From: Myxococcales bacterium
Lineage (GTDB): Bacteria > Myxococcota_A > Polyangia > Haliangiales > Haliangiaceae
NCBI GenBank assembly: GCA_947483555.1
Contig: CANKMW010000017.1
Span: 56,169 to 120,168 of the forward strand
Direction: 5' to 3'
Length of the DNA: 64,000 nucleotides
The notes under the pieces were generated by a model that did no database searches, was not told the origin of the DNA, and saw only the letters and a program-made list of their open reading frames with translations. Positions 1 to 9,200 of the stretch are shown piece by piece (position 1 is the first letter of the stretch; every line of letters begins with the position of its first letter). Made by a program: the position numbers and the translations under genes.

Positions 1-2
1 CC

Positions 3-1799
3 CGGTTCGCGCGCTGGGACGACATCGAGACCCACGTCCGCGGTCACGTCTTCACGTCGACCGGGCATGGATTCTGTGGCCTCGAGCGCAAGCAACTGCT
101 CTTGATCCTGCAGCAGCGGGCCACGGAGCTCGGCGTCGAGGTTCACTTCGAGCACCCGATCGCCACGCTCGACGAGGTCGGCGGCGCCGATCTGATCGTG
201 GCCTGCGACGGCGTCGCCAGCTGGGTGCGCGACGCGCGGGCCGATCAGTTCGGACCGCAGGTCGACCTGCGTTCCAACAAGTTCGTGTGGCTGGGCACGA
301 CGGTGCCGTTCACCGCGTTCACCTTCATCTTCAAGGAGACCGCCGTCGGCCTGTTCCGGGTCCACGCCTACCGCTACGCCGACACCGGATCGACCTTCAT
401 CGTCGAGTGCACGCCGGCGACCTGGCAGGCGGCCGGCCTCGATCGCGCCGACGAGGACGGCACCATCGCCATCCTCGAGGACGTCTTCGCGGCCGAGCTG
501 CGCGGCCACCCGCTGATCAAGAACCGCTCGATCTGGCGCAACTTCCCCACCGTGCGCAACCGCAGCTGGCGGGCGGGCAACGTGGTGCTGGTCGGAGACG
601 CGGCCCACACCGCGCACTTCTCGATCGGGTCGGGCACCAAGCTGGCGATGGAGGATGCGATCGCGTTGCGCGACGCGGTGGTCGCCGAGGCCGATGTCGA
701 GACCGCGCTCGCCGCCTACGAGATGCGACGGCGGCCCGAGGTCGAGGCGCTGCAAGCCGCCGCGCAGGCCAGCCTCGAGTGGTTCGAGGGCGCCGAGCGA
801 TACCTCGAGATGCCGCCGGCGCAGTTCGGCTACAGCCTCATGACGCGCAGCTTGCGGGTCAGCCACGCCAGCATGTTGCGGCGCGATCCGGCGCTGGCGC
901 GGGCGGTCGAGCGCGTGCTGGCCGAGGGCGCGCGGCTCGAGCTCGGGGTCGACGAAGCCGCACCGCCGCCGATGTTCACGCCGGTGGAGCTGGCCGGGCT
1001 ACGCCTGATCAATCGGGTGGCGCTCGCACCATGGCCGGTCGCGGCCGCCCACCGCGGCGTGATCGGCGACGCGCACCTGGTGTTCCTCGGCGCTCGCGCC
1101 GCCGGCGGCGCCGGCCTCCTGCTCACCGAACCGGTGGCGGCGTCCGGCGCCGGCACCCAGCCCGCCATCGGCAGCGACGAACAGGCCGTGGCCTGGCGGC
1201 GGGTGGTCGAGTTCATCCACGAGACGTCGCCGGCCAAGCTCGGCCTGACGCTGGCCCTGGCGGCCCCGGCGGCGATGGCCGACGCCGCCCGGCGCGCCGC
1301 GTTTGCCGGCTTCGACCTCCTGCTGCTCGACGGTGCTGACGGTGAGGCTGGGGCCGGGGCGGGCGCCGCGGTGATCGATGCCGCGCTGGCGGCGGTGCGG
1401 TCGGCGTGGCCGTCGGAGCGAGTGCTCGGGGTCCGCGTGCGTCGCGGCGCCGATGCCGCCGCGATGGTGGTCCAGGCGTCGGCGTGGCGGGCGCTGGGCG
1501 CGTCGGTGATCACGGTCGCCCCCGGCACGACGCGCGGCGGCGGCGCGCGTCTCGACGCCGCTCCGCTCGCCGACCGGCTCCGTAACGAGCTGGCGCTGGC
1601 CGTCATCCTCGAGGACGCGACCGCGACCCCGGCCGACGTCGACGCGGTGATCGCCGCCGGCCGGTGCGACGCGGTGGCGCTGGGCCGTGCCCTGGTCGCC
1701 GACCCCGCCTTCGTCGAGCGCGCCGCCGAGGCCGCCGGCTGGCGCACCGCCGCCGCCGACCCCGCGGTGGCGGCGATGGCGACGATGACGGACGGCTGA
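3..1799 (+). CDS. FAD-dependent aromatic-CoA monooxygenase fused to a degenerate old-yellow-enzyme-like domain (5' partial)
   Basis: The gene runs in from the left edge; 598 codons are visible and the start is missing. The first ~290 residues are the C-terminal part of a flavin hydroxylase of the 2-aminobenzoyl-CoA / salicylyl-CoA monooxygenase group: the second FAD motif GDAAH is at visible residues 198-202, followed by the helix GSGTKLAMEDA. From about residue 324 (FTPVELAGLRLINRV) the protein resembles the old-yellow-enzyme reductase half of the bifunctional family members. That half is short: the segment carrying the family's QLGHAGR and H-x-AHGYL-x-x-FLSP motifs is absent and replaced by Ala/Gly-rich sequence, while the final barrel part (AAGRCDAVALGRALVADPAF) remains. 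The reductase half is therefore probably inactive. Known family members act on aromatic CoA thioesters with NAD(P)H; the substrate here is not known. The stop overlaps the next start by one base. Confidence 0.8.
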   Translation, partial: RFARWDDIETHVRGHVFTSTGHGFCGLERKQLLLILQQRATELGVEVHFEHPIATLDEVGGADLIVACDGVASWVRDARADQFGPQVDLRSNKFVWLGTTVPFTAFTFIFKETAVGLFRVHAYRYADTGSTFIVECTPATWQAAGLDRADEDGTIAILEDVFAAELRGHPLIKNRSIWRNFPTVRNRSWRAGNVVLVGDAAHTAHFSIGSGTKLAMEDAIALRDAVVAEADVETALAAYEMRRRPEVEALQAAAQASLEWFEGAERYLEMPPAQFGYSLMTRSLRVSHASMLRRDPALARAVERVLAEGARLELGVDEAAPPPMFTPVELAGLRLINRVALAPWPVAAAHRGVIGDAHLVFLGARAAGGAGLLLTEPVAASGAGTQPAIGSDEQAVAWRRVVEFIHETSPAKLGLTLALAAPAAMADAARRAAFAGFDLLLLDGADGEAGAGAGAAVIDAALAAVRSAWPSERVLGVRVRRGADAAAMVVQASAWRALGASVITVAPGTTRGGGARLDAAPLADRLRNELALAVILEDATATPADVDAVIAAGRCDAVALGRALVADPAFVERAAEAAGWRTAAADPAVAAMATMTDG

Positions 1800-3061
1800 T
1801 GGCTGACCGGCCGCCGGGCACGCCCCGCCTGCGGCTGACGCCGCGGCGCTACCAGCTCGACAAGCACGGCGTCGCGCTGGTCGCCGCCGGCCGGCCGTGG
1901 ATCTTCCGCGGTCACGTGTCGTCGGCGGCGACCAGCCTCGCTGACGGACAGTGGCTGACGCTCTACGACGGCAGTAATCGGGTCGTCGGCCACGGCGTCT
2001 ACGCCGCCGAGGGCGCGATCGCCATCCGGGTGATGGGGCGCGGCGCCGAACGGCCACGGGGCCCGAGCTTCGCCGCTCGCATCGACGCCGCGGTCGCGCG
2101 CCGCGCGCCGCTGCGCGCCGACACCGACGGTTTCCGCGCCGTGCACGGCGAGAGCGACGGGCTGCCCGCCGTCACCGCCGATGTCTACGGCGAGGTCGTG
2201 GTCGTGCAGGCCTACGCCGCCGGCGTCGACGGCCTGGCGCGCCTGGTCGCCCGTCGCGTCGCCGCCGCGGTCGGCGCCGGAACGATCGTGCTGCGCGCCG
2301 GCCACCGCCGGTTCGGGCCCCAGCTCGAGCGCCAGGTCGGGCCCCAGGTCGGGCCCCAGGTCGAGCGCGCGACAGCGTCCGACGCCAGCCGGCGCGCGCC
2401 CCGGGTGCTGCGCGGAACGGCGGTCGAGACCTCGCCGTTTCGCGAGGGACCGCTGACCCTGATCGCGCGTCCGATGGCCGGACAGAAGGGTGGCGGCTTC
2501 CTCGATCTGCGCGGGCTCCGGCGCTGGGTCGCGGCGGCGCCGCTGGCCGGCGCGCGGGTGCTCAACCTGTTCGCCTACACCGGCACGCTCGGCCTGGCCG
2601 CCGAGCATGCGGGTGCGGCCCGCATCGTCCAGGTCGATCGCGCCGCCGACGCGCTGGCCCTTGCCGCCCGCCACCACGTCCGCGATGGGGCGCGCCACGA
2701 ATTGATCACCGCCGACGTGTTCGAGTGGTTGCCGCGTGCGCCGGGCGAGTACGAGCTGGTCATCGTCGATCCGCCGAGCATGACGTCGCGGATGGAGCAG
2801 GTGCCGGGCGTGCTCGCCACCTACCGCCGTCTGCACGCCGCCGCCGCCGCGCGGGTGGCCCCGGGCGGACGGCTGGTGCTGTGCTGCTGCACCTCGCGCG
2901 TGGCGCGGACGGCGTTTCGCGCCGTGGTGGCGGTGTTGCCGTCGCCGGCCGGTGGCCGATGGCAGGTCGACGCCGACCTGGCGCCGGAGCTGGATCATCC
3001 GGTCGGGTTCGCCGAGGCCGACTACCTCAAGGTGATGATCGTGCGCCACGTCGTCGGCTAG
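1799..3061 (+). CDS. Class I SAM-dependent rRNA methyltransferase, RlmI-like (PUA + Rossmann)
   Basis: A 420-residue protein of the RlmI/RlmK-like 23S rRNA cytosine-C5 methyltransferase family. The N-terminus (about 15-90) has the PUA-type pattern HGVALVAAGRPWIFRGHV. A middle EEHEA-like domain follows, with HGESDGLPAVTADVYG. The SAM-binding loop NLFAYTG lies near residue 255 and the DPPS catalytic-loop motif near 324. The ATG overlaps the TGA of the upstream gene by one base (TGATG), so the two are likely co-translated. Around residues 178-187 a 12-bp unit (gggccccaggtc) is repeated in tandem and adds a short polar insertion. A second gene of the same family lies at 20955-22226, so which one modifies which RNA position cannot be told from sequence. 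Confidence 0.85.
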   Translation: MADRPPGTPRLRLTPRRYQLDKHGVALVAAGRPWIFRGHVSSAATSLADGQWLTLYDGSNRVVGHGVYAAEGAIAIRVMGRGAERPRGPSFAARIDAAVARRAPLRADTDGFRAVHGESDGLPAVTADVYGEVVVVQAYAAGVDGLARLVARRVAAAVGAGTIVLRAGHRRFGPQLERQVGPQVGPQVERATASDASRRAPRVLRGTAVETSPFREGPLTLIARPMAGQKGGGFLDLRGLRRWVAAAPLAGARVLNLFAYTGTLGLAAEHAGAARIVQVDRAADALALAARHHVRDGARHELITADVFEWLPRAPGEYELVIVDPPSMTSRMEQVPGVLATYRRLHAAAAARVAPGGRLVLCCCTSRVARTAFRAVVAVLPSPAGGRWQVDADLAPELDHPVGFAEADYLKVMIVRHVVG

Positions 3062-3141
3062 GCCCCGGGCGCCACCGCGGTCGCTGGCCCGCGCCACCTG
3101 AGCTTGCGCCCCATCGTCGCCTGGCCGAACCTCGGTGACGC

Positions 3142-4134
3142 GTGCCCGAGTTGCCTGACATCACGGTCTACGTCGAACGGCTGGCGGCGTACTGCGTCGG
3201 ACGTCCGCTGCGTGGGCTGCGCATCGCCAGCCCGTTTCTGCTCCGCTCGGTCGAGCCGCCGCCGGCGGCGCTGGTCGGTCGTGGCGTCATCGGCGCCAGC
3301 CGCATCGGCAAGCGGCTGGTGCTGTCGTTCGACGGCGACCTCCACGCCGTGATCCACTTGATGATCGCCGGCCGGCTGCGCTGGAAGCCGACCGGCGCGG
3401 CGGTGGCCGGGAAGTGGGGCCTGGCCGGGTTCGATTTCGACCACGGCACGCTGATGTTCACCGAGGCCAGCCCGAAGAAGCGGGCCTCGCTGACGGTGAT
3501 CAGCGGCGCGGCGGCGCTGGCCGAGATCGATCGCGGCGGCCTCGATCTCCTGGTCGCGTCGACCGCCGCGGTCGCCGCCGCCTTGCGGGCCGAGAACCAC
3601 ACCATCAAGCGCGCGCTCACCGATCCGACCGTGATCGACGGCGTCGGCAACGGCTACTCCGACGAGATCCTGCACGCGGCGCAGATGTCGCCGTTCCGCC
3701 AGACCAAGGACCTCGCTGACGCCGAGATCGCGGTCCTCCACGAGACGGCGCGCGCCTGCCTGGCGAGCTGGATCGCGCGCCTGCGCGCCGAGGTCGGCCT
3801 CGGGTTCCCCGATCAGGTCACCGCGTTCCGTCCCGAGATGGCGGTCCACGGCAAGTACGGCCAGCCGTGCCCGCGTTGCGGCGCGCCGGTGCAGCGCATC
3901 GTCTACGCCGACAACGAGGCCAACTACTGCGCACCATGTCAGACCGGCGGCAAGCTGCTCGCCGATCGCGGCCTCTCGCGCCTGCTCAAGGCCGACTGGC
4001 CACGCACCCTGGCCGAGCTCGAAGACCGCAAGTGCAGGGCACGACAGGACAATCCGGCCGCCGCGCCCGCGACCGCGGCGGCGCCCGACACCGCCCGCCG
4101 GTCACGCTCCGGTAAGAAACCTCGCCGCCGGTAA
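3142..4134 (+). CDS. Formamidopyrimidine-DNA glycosylase family protein (Fpg/Nei)
   Basis: A 330-residue base-excision repair glycosylase/AP lyase. It begins MPELPD, placing Pro-2 and Glu-3, the catalytic N-terminus of the family, right after a GTG start; the match to the family N-terminus decides this start. The helix-two-turn-helix motif GVGNGYSDEILHAA is present, and the C-terminal zinc finger has Cys-243, Cys-246, Cys-263 and Cys-266. After the finger there is an extra ~60-residue Ala/Arg-rich basic tail that classic Fpg proteins lack. The opening DITVYVERL differs from bacterial MutM (typically EVETVRRGL), so I place it in the broader Fpg/Nei family rather than calling mutM. It follows the methyltransferase gene after 80 bases. 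Confidence 0.85.
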   Translation: MPELPDITVYVERLAAYCVGRPLRGLRIASPFLLRSVEPPPAALVGRGVIGASRIGKRLVLSFDGDLHAVIHLMIAGRLRWKPTGAAVAGKWGLAGFDFDHGTLMFTEASPKKRASLTVISGAAALAEIDRGGLDLLVASTAAVAAALRAENHTIKRALTDPTVIDGVGNGYSDEILHAAQMSPFRQTKDLADAEIAVLHETARACLASWIARLRAEVGLGFPDQVTAFRPEMAVHGKYGQPCPRCGAPVQRIVYADNEANYCAPCQTGGKLLADRGLSRLLKADWPRTLAELEDRKCRARQDNPAAAPATAAAPDTARRSRSGKKPRRR

Positions 4135-4230
4135 ACCCGCGGCCGGCCTGGTGCGTCTTTCGGTCCACGATGCACGCGCCGCGGGTCCCCGTCCGGGCTG
4201 GCGGGGGAGGCGTGCGCGGGAGAACCATAC

Positions 4231-6510
4231 ATGCGCAAGCTTCTCGCCAAGTTCCTCTTCGCGTCCGCCCTGGCCACCACCGCTGCGGCCTGTGGACACA
4301 CTCCGCCCGCCAAGACCTTCGTCAAGGTCGATCAAGTCTCGCTGGGCAAGGTCGTCGTCTACCGCAACGGGGTCGCGTTCTACGAGCGCCGCGCCACGGT
4401 CCACGGCGGCAAGCTCACGGTCAGCGTGCCGCGCGACCGGGTCGACGACTTCCTGAAGTCGTTGACCGTGGTCGATGCCAAGACCCAGCAGCCGCTTCCG
4501 GTCAGCTTTCCACGCCAGCAATCGGACTCGGGCGCGTTCCTCGACATGACGCTCGACGTGCCCATGGCCAAGAACCCCGGCGAGACCGCCGACGTGTTGC
4601 TCACCTACGTGACCGAGGCGCCGGTGTGGAAGCCGTCGTATCGCATCGCGGTCGGCACCAACGGCAAGGTGATGATCGAGGGCTGGGCCATCGTCGACAA
4701 CACCTCGGGCGAGGACTGGAAGGACGTCACGGTCGGCGTCGGCTCCAGCTCGGCCTTGTCGTTCCGCTACGACCTGTGGAGCGTGCGCACCGTCCAGCGC
4801 GAGACCTTGCAGGCCGACGAGCAGTTCGCGATCGCGCCGCCCACCGCGGTGTCGCCCTACGGTGGGCCGGCCGGCGGTCAGGCCCCGACCATGGTCGCCG
4901 AGCTCGGCGACGAGGAGATCCGCCGCCCGCCCGGTCACCCCGACAACCTCGACGAGACCAAGGTGCCCGAGGCGGTCGACCAGGCGACGCTCGAGGACGA
5001 GCTGGTGGCGCTCGGCACCGCCGATATCTCCGGGGACGACGGGGCGTCGCCAGGGGCGAGCTACGGCGGCCGGGGCAGCGGCTCCGGACGTGGCCGGCCC
5101 ACCGCGGTGACGGCCGACAAGCCGCGCTCGCCGCCCCGGGTCGCCAAGGCCGACCCCCGGCGCGACGCCGAGAAGGCGGCCAAGGACTACCGCCGCTCGA
5201 AGGTCGGCGACGGTGACCGCAAGATCGGCGCCATCGCGCCGCAGATCATCAAGAACAAGCAGAACGTCGTCATCGAGGGCTACGGCGACGCCGCCGAGCC
5301 CGGCAGCGAGCAGCAGGCACTCGACCGCGCCAACATCGTGCGCAACCAGCTCATCGACGCCGGCGTGCCGCCGGCGCAGGTGCGGGTGGTCAACCGCGGC
5401 GTGGTGTCCGGACAGCGCGCCGGGGTGCGCATGGTCAGCGAGGCGGCGCGTGCCGACGACCACAACGCGGCCGGTGGCAACAAGCCCGACGCCGCCGCGG
5501 CGCCGGTCGGCGAGAGCCACTTCCAGTCGGCGACGCCGATGACGGTGGCCAAGGGCACCAGCGTCATGGTGTCCATGGTGCGCGCCGAGACCCAGGGTGA
5601 GGAGGTCTACCTCTTCGACGCCGAGAGCGAGCGCGGCAACGACCGCTTCGCGTTCAACGCGGTCCGTCTCAAGAACCCGACCAACTACACGCTCGAGACC
5701 GGGCCGGTGACCGTGTACGGCAAGGATCGCTACATCGGCGAAGGCCTGACCGAGCCGATCCCGCCGTCCGCGAACGTGGTGGTGCCGTTCGCGCTCGATC
5801 GCATGGTGGTGATCGACCGCGACGACGTCGCCGAGCACCAGGTCTCGAAGCTGGTGACCCTGCAGCGCGGCGTGCTCACCGCCGAGGTCCAGCACATCAA
5901 GCGCAAGAAGCTGACCTTCACCAGCCGCCTGCACAAGGACACCAAGGTCTACATCCGCCACACCGCGCAGAAGGGCTGGATCACGCTCGAGAGCCCCGAC
6001 GTCTACGAGCGCATCGGTGACGCTCACCTGTACGAGATCCAGCTCAAGGCCGGCGAGAGCAAGACCGTCGTGTTCGCCGAGGCCACGCCGATGACGCGCA
6101 CGCTCGACCTCGGCTCGCCGACCACGCTCGACATGATGAAGGTGTTCGTGCAGAGCCCGCACCCGACGCCGGAGCTCAAGAAGCAGCTCGAGGCCCTGCT
6201 GGTCATCCACCGCGAGGTGGTCGACACCGGCGACAAGATCGTCAGCCTTCGCGAGCGCGCGGTCGAATACCGCCAGCGTATGGACGAGCTCCAGGATCAG
6301 ATCCTGTCGCTCAAGAAGGTCAAGAGCGCGGCGTCGTTGCAGAAGCACCTGACCGACAAGATGAAGGACATCTCCAGCCGCGTGCAGCAGACCACCATCG
6401 ACGTCGTCGACAGCCAGGAGAAGCTGATGCTGGCCAAGGTCCGCTTCCAGGATCAGCTGGCCGAGATGACGTTGCCGGACGTAGCGGCCAACCTGGCCAT
6501 CAAGCCGTAG
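4231..6510 (+). CDS. DUF4139 lipoprotein with OmpA-like segment (paralogue A)
   Basis: A 759-residue predicted lipoprotein. The signal peptide ends in a lipobox (ATTAAAC, Cys about residue 21). An N-terminal DUF4140/DUF4139-type half (residues ~30-215; VVVYRNGVAFYERRA, LLTYVTEAPVWKPSYRI) is followed by a low-complexity Gly/Arg linker. Next comes a segment at ~330-400 that looks like an OmpA peptidoglycan-binding fold (VVIEGYGDAAEPGSEQQALDRA, then GVPPAQVRVVNRG). The DUF4139 core resumes at ~430-550, where YGKDRYIGEGLTEPIPP is the family signature. The last ~120 residues are Leu/Glu/Lys-rich and likely coiled coil. The function of DUF4139 proteins is poorly known. The next gene is a paralogue that keeps the same order, so this is a tandem duplication. 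Confidence 0.8.
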   Translation: MRKLLAKFLFASALATTAAACGHTPPAKTFVKVDQVSLGKVVVYRNGVAFYERRATVHGGKLTVSVPRDRVDDFLKSLTVVDAKTQQPLPVSFPRQQSDSGAFLDMTLDVPMAKNPGETADVLLTYVTEAPVWKPSYRIAVGTNGKVMIEGWAIVDNTSGEDWKDVTVGVGSSSALSFRYDLWSVRTVQRETLQADEQFAIAPPTAVSPYGGPAGGQAPTMVAELGDEEIRRPPGHPDNLDETKVPEAVDQATLEDELVALGTADISGDDGASPGASYGGRGSGSGRGRPTAVTADKPRSPPRVAKADPRRDAEKAAKDYRRSKVGDGDRKIGAIAPQIIKNKQNVVIEGYGDAAEPGSEQQALDRANIVRNQLIDAGVPPAQVRVVNRGVVSGQRAGVRMVSEAARADDHNAAGGNKPDAAAAPVGESHFQSATPMTVAKGTSVMVSMVRAETQGEEVYLFDAESERGNDRFAFNAVRLKNPTNYTLETGPVTVYGKDRYIGEGLTEPIPPSANVVVPFALDRMVVIDRDDVAEHQVSKLVTLQRGVLTAEVQHIKRKKLTFTSRLHKDTKVYIRHTAQKGWITLESPDVYERIGDAHLYEIQLKAGESKTVVFAEATPMTRTLDLGSPTTLDMMKVFVQSPHPTPELKKQLEALLVIHREVVDTGDKIVSLRERAVEYRQRMDELQDQILSLKKVKSAASLQKHLTDKMKDISSRVQQTTIDVVDSQEKLMLAKVRFQDQLAEMTLPDVAANLAIKP

Positions 6511-6622
6511 CTGGTGGTGCGACACCCCTGTCGCGCGTCGCACGCGGCGCGTGATCGGGGGTGAGCCGAGGGGCTGGACCGGTCGCCGACGCGGTGCGTG
6601 AGGGCCAGGCAGGAGGCCCGTC

Positions 6623-9190
6623 ATGCAGAGAATCTTCGCCGCGGTGCTGGCGACGTCGATCGTCACCGGTTGTGGTCCGGCAGCGCTCGGGAGTCACATC
6701 AAGGTCGGCGACGTCGCGCTGGGCAAGGTGGTCGTCTATCGCAACGGGGTCGCGTTCTACGAGCGCCGCGCCCACGTCCGCGGCGGCAAGCTGACCGTCA
6801 GCGTGCCGCGCGACCGGGTCGACGACTTCCTCAAGTCGCTGACCGTGGTCGACGCCCGAACCCAGACCCCGCTGCCGGTCTCGTTCCCGCGCACCCAGAG
6901 CGAGCACGGCGCCTACATCGACATGACCCTCGAGGTGCCGGCGCTCGACGGCGGGGTTGCCGACGTGCTGCTCACCTACGTCACCGAGTCGAGCGCATGG
7001 AAGCCGAGTTACCGGCTGGTGGTGGGCAGCGGTGGCAAGGTGATGCTCGAGGGCTGGGCGGTGGTCGACAACCTCAGCGGCGAGGACTGGAACCACGTCA
7101 AGGTCGGGGTCGGCTCGAGCTCGGCGATGTCGTTCCGCTACGATCTGTGGAGCGTGCGTACCGTCGAGCGCGAGGCCCTTGCCGCCGACGAGCACTTCGC
7201 GATCGCGCCGCCGACCGCGGTGTCGCCATACGGCGGCAGCGCCGCGCACGATTCCGGTCAGACTCTGGTGACCCTCGATGACGGCGAGATCCGTCGTCCC
7301 GATGGCCACCCGGAGGCGATGTCCGGAGTCGGGGTTTCGGGATCGACCTCGCTCGAGAACCAGTACACGCAGGACGGGATCGACATCCTGGCCGGGCGCG
7401 ATCAGCCGACCGCGACCACCGGTGTGATTCGCGGCCGCGTGATCGACAAGGGCAGCGGCGTCGGGCTCGCCGGCGCCACCGTGGTCGCGACGTCGCCGGC
7501 GATCCAGGGCACGCAGACCGCGATCACCGACGAGACCGGCAGCTACGCGCTGGCCAGCCTGCCGCCCGGCGCGTACGTCGTCACCTACTACCACGCCGAC
7601 ACGGTGGTCGAGCGGAAGGGCGTGCAGGTCAACGTGAACCGGGCGACCGCGCTGTTCCAGAAACTCGACACCTCAGGCTCGACGGGCGAGCTGGTCGTGA
7701 TCCAGGACCGGCCACCGATGATCGAGCCGACGACGACCGGCCAGGGCATCACGATCGATCACGACTACATCAACAACGTCCCGACGTCGCGTCGCAACCA
7801 CGAGGCGATCCTGGGCGCCGCGGCGGGCAGCCAGGACGATGGGCTGGGAACGCCCCGGTACGAGGCGCCGTCGCCGCCGCGCAGCCGGGTCGCCGACGGC
7901 GATCAGAAGCTGGCCGCGATCGTCCCCGAGCTGGTCAAGAGCCGTCGTCACGTGGTCGTCGAGGGCTACGCCGCGCCCGGCGAGGTCGACGCCGAGGTCC
8001 GCGCGCTCGATCGCGCCAACGTGGTCAAGAACCAACTCATCGATGCCGGCATGCCGCCGGCGCGCATCCGCGCGGTCGGCAAGGGCGCGGTCGCCGGCCG
8101 CGGCGCCGGGGTACAGTTGCTCACCGAGGCGCCGCGCGCCGACGGCGGTGACGAGTCGCGGCCCGGGCCGCGGCCGGCGGACGGCCGCGACACGCCGGTC
8201 GGCGAGAGCCACTTCCTGTCGGGTGTGGCGATGGACGTCCGCAAGGGCACCAGCGCGATGGTGTCGGTGCTGCGCGCCGAGACCACCGGTGAGGAGGTCT
8301 ACCTCTACGACGCCGAGAGCGAGCGCGGCGACGCCCGCTTCCCTTTCAAGGCGGTGCGGATCGTGAACCCGACCGACTTCACCCTCGAGGCTGGCCCGGT
8401 GACGGTGTACGGCAAGGATCGCTACATCGGCGAAGGACTGACCGAACCGGTGCCGCCGCGGGCGCCGGTGGTGGTGCCATTCGCGCTCGATCGCCAGGTC
8501 GTGGTCGACCGCGAGGAGTCGAACGGCGACGAGGTCTCGCGGCTGCTGACCCTGCAGCGCGGCGTCCTCACCGCCGAGGTCCAGCACCTGCGTCGGACCC
8601 GGCTGACGTTCACCAGCCGTCTCCACAAGCCGACCCGGGTGTTCGTGCGCCACACCATCGAGAAGGGCTGGCAGCTCCGCGATCCCGAGCTGCCGGCCGA
8701 GCGCATCGGCGACGCCCACCTGTTCGAGGTCGCGCTGGCAGCGGGACAGACCCGGACCGTCGAGCTGGTCCAGACCACGCCGCTCACCCGCACCCTCGAT
8801 CTGGCGACCCCGGCCACGCTCGACCTCATGAAGGTGTACGTCGAGAGCCCGTATCCCGACGACGCCCTCGAACGGCAACTGCGCGACCTGCTGGCGATCC
8901 ATCGCCAGCTCGTCGATGGCCGCGAGCACATCGCCGGTCTGCGCGACCACCTCGTCGAGTACCGCCTGCGCTCCGCCGAGCTGACCGAGCAGCTCCACGA
9001 CCTCAAGAAGGTCAAGATCGCGACCAGCCTGAGCCGCCACCTGGCCGACCGACTGCGCGAGGTCTCCGACCGGATCCAGGTGACGACGATCACGATCGTC
9101 GACAAGCAGGAGGGGTTGATGCTGGCCCGGGTCCGCTTTCAGGACGCGCTCGCCGAGCTGACGCTGCCCGAGCTCGCTGCGGTCTGGTAG
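6623..9190 (+). CDS. DUF4139 lipoprotein with inserted TonB-receptor N-terminal pieces (paralogue B)
   Basis: An 855-residue paralogue of the preceding gene, with lipobox SIVTGC and nearly identical DUF4139 blocks. It has an extra insert of about 180 residues between the N-terminal half and the OmpA-like segment. The insert holds GSTSLENQYTQDGID (~238-254), then a carboxypeptidase-regulatory-like beta sandwich (GVIRGRVIDKGSGVGLAGATV, ~268-330), then NNVPTSRRNHEAILGAAAGS (~384-405). These three strings are typical of the N-terminal extension and plug of TonB-dependent receptors, but there the SLENQY motif follows the GAAAGSQ motif; here the order is swapped and no barrel exists. The C-terminal coiled-coil-like region matches paralogue A. 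It ends ten bases before the next start. Confidence 0.8.
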   Translation: MQRIFAAVLATSIVTGCGPAALGSHIKVGDVALGKVVVYRNGVAFYERRAHVRGGKLTVSVPRDRVDDFLKSLTVVDARTQTPLPVSFPRTQSEHGAYIDMTLEVPALDGGVADVLLTYVTESSAWKPSYRLVVGSGGKVMLEGWAVVDNLSGEDWNHVKVGVGSSSAMSFRYDLWSVRTVEREALAADEHFAIAPPTAVSPYGGSAAHDSGQTLVTLDDGEIRRPDGHPEAMSGVGVSGSTSLENQYTQDGIDILAGRDQPTATTGVIRGRVIDKGSGVGLAGATVVATSPAIQGTQTAITDETGSYALASLPPGAYVVTYYHADTVVERKGVQVNVNRATALFQKLDTSGSTGELVVIQDRPPMIEPTTTGQGITIDHDYINNVPTSRRNHEAILGAAAGSQDDGLGTPRYEAPSPPRSRVADGDQKLAAIVPELVKSRRHVVVEGYAAPGEVDAEVRALDRANVVKNQLIDAGMPPARIRAVGKGAVAGRGAGVQLLTEAPRADGGDESRPGPRPADGRDTPVGESHFLSGVAMDVRKGTSAMVSVLRAETTGEEVYLYDAESERGDARFPFKAVRIVNPTDFTLEAGPVTVYGKDRYIGEGLTEPVPPRAPVVVPFALDRQVVVDREESNGDEVSRLLTLQRGVLTAEVQHLRRTRLTFTSRLHKPTRVFVRHTIEKGWQLRDPELPAERIGDAHLFEVALAAGQTRTVELVQTTPLTRTLDLATPATLDLMKVYVESPYPDDALERQLRDLLAIHRQLVDGREHIAGLRDHLVEYRLRSAELTEQLHDLKKVKIATSLSRHLADRLREVSDRIQVTTITIVDKQEGLMLARVRFQDALAELTLPELAAVW

Positions 9191-9200
9191 CCTGCGATCG

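Noticed and set aside
2326..2364. 12-bp repeats in the first methyltransferase gene as a dispersed element
   Set aside because: Only a local threefold repeat of gggccccaggtc was found, with no copy elsewhere; it is local slippage.
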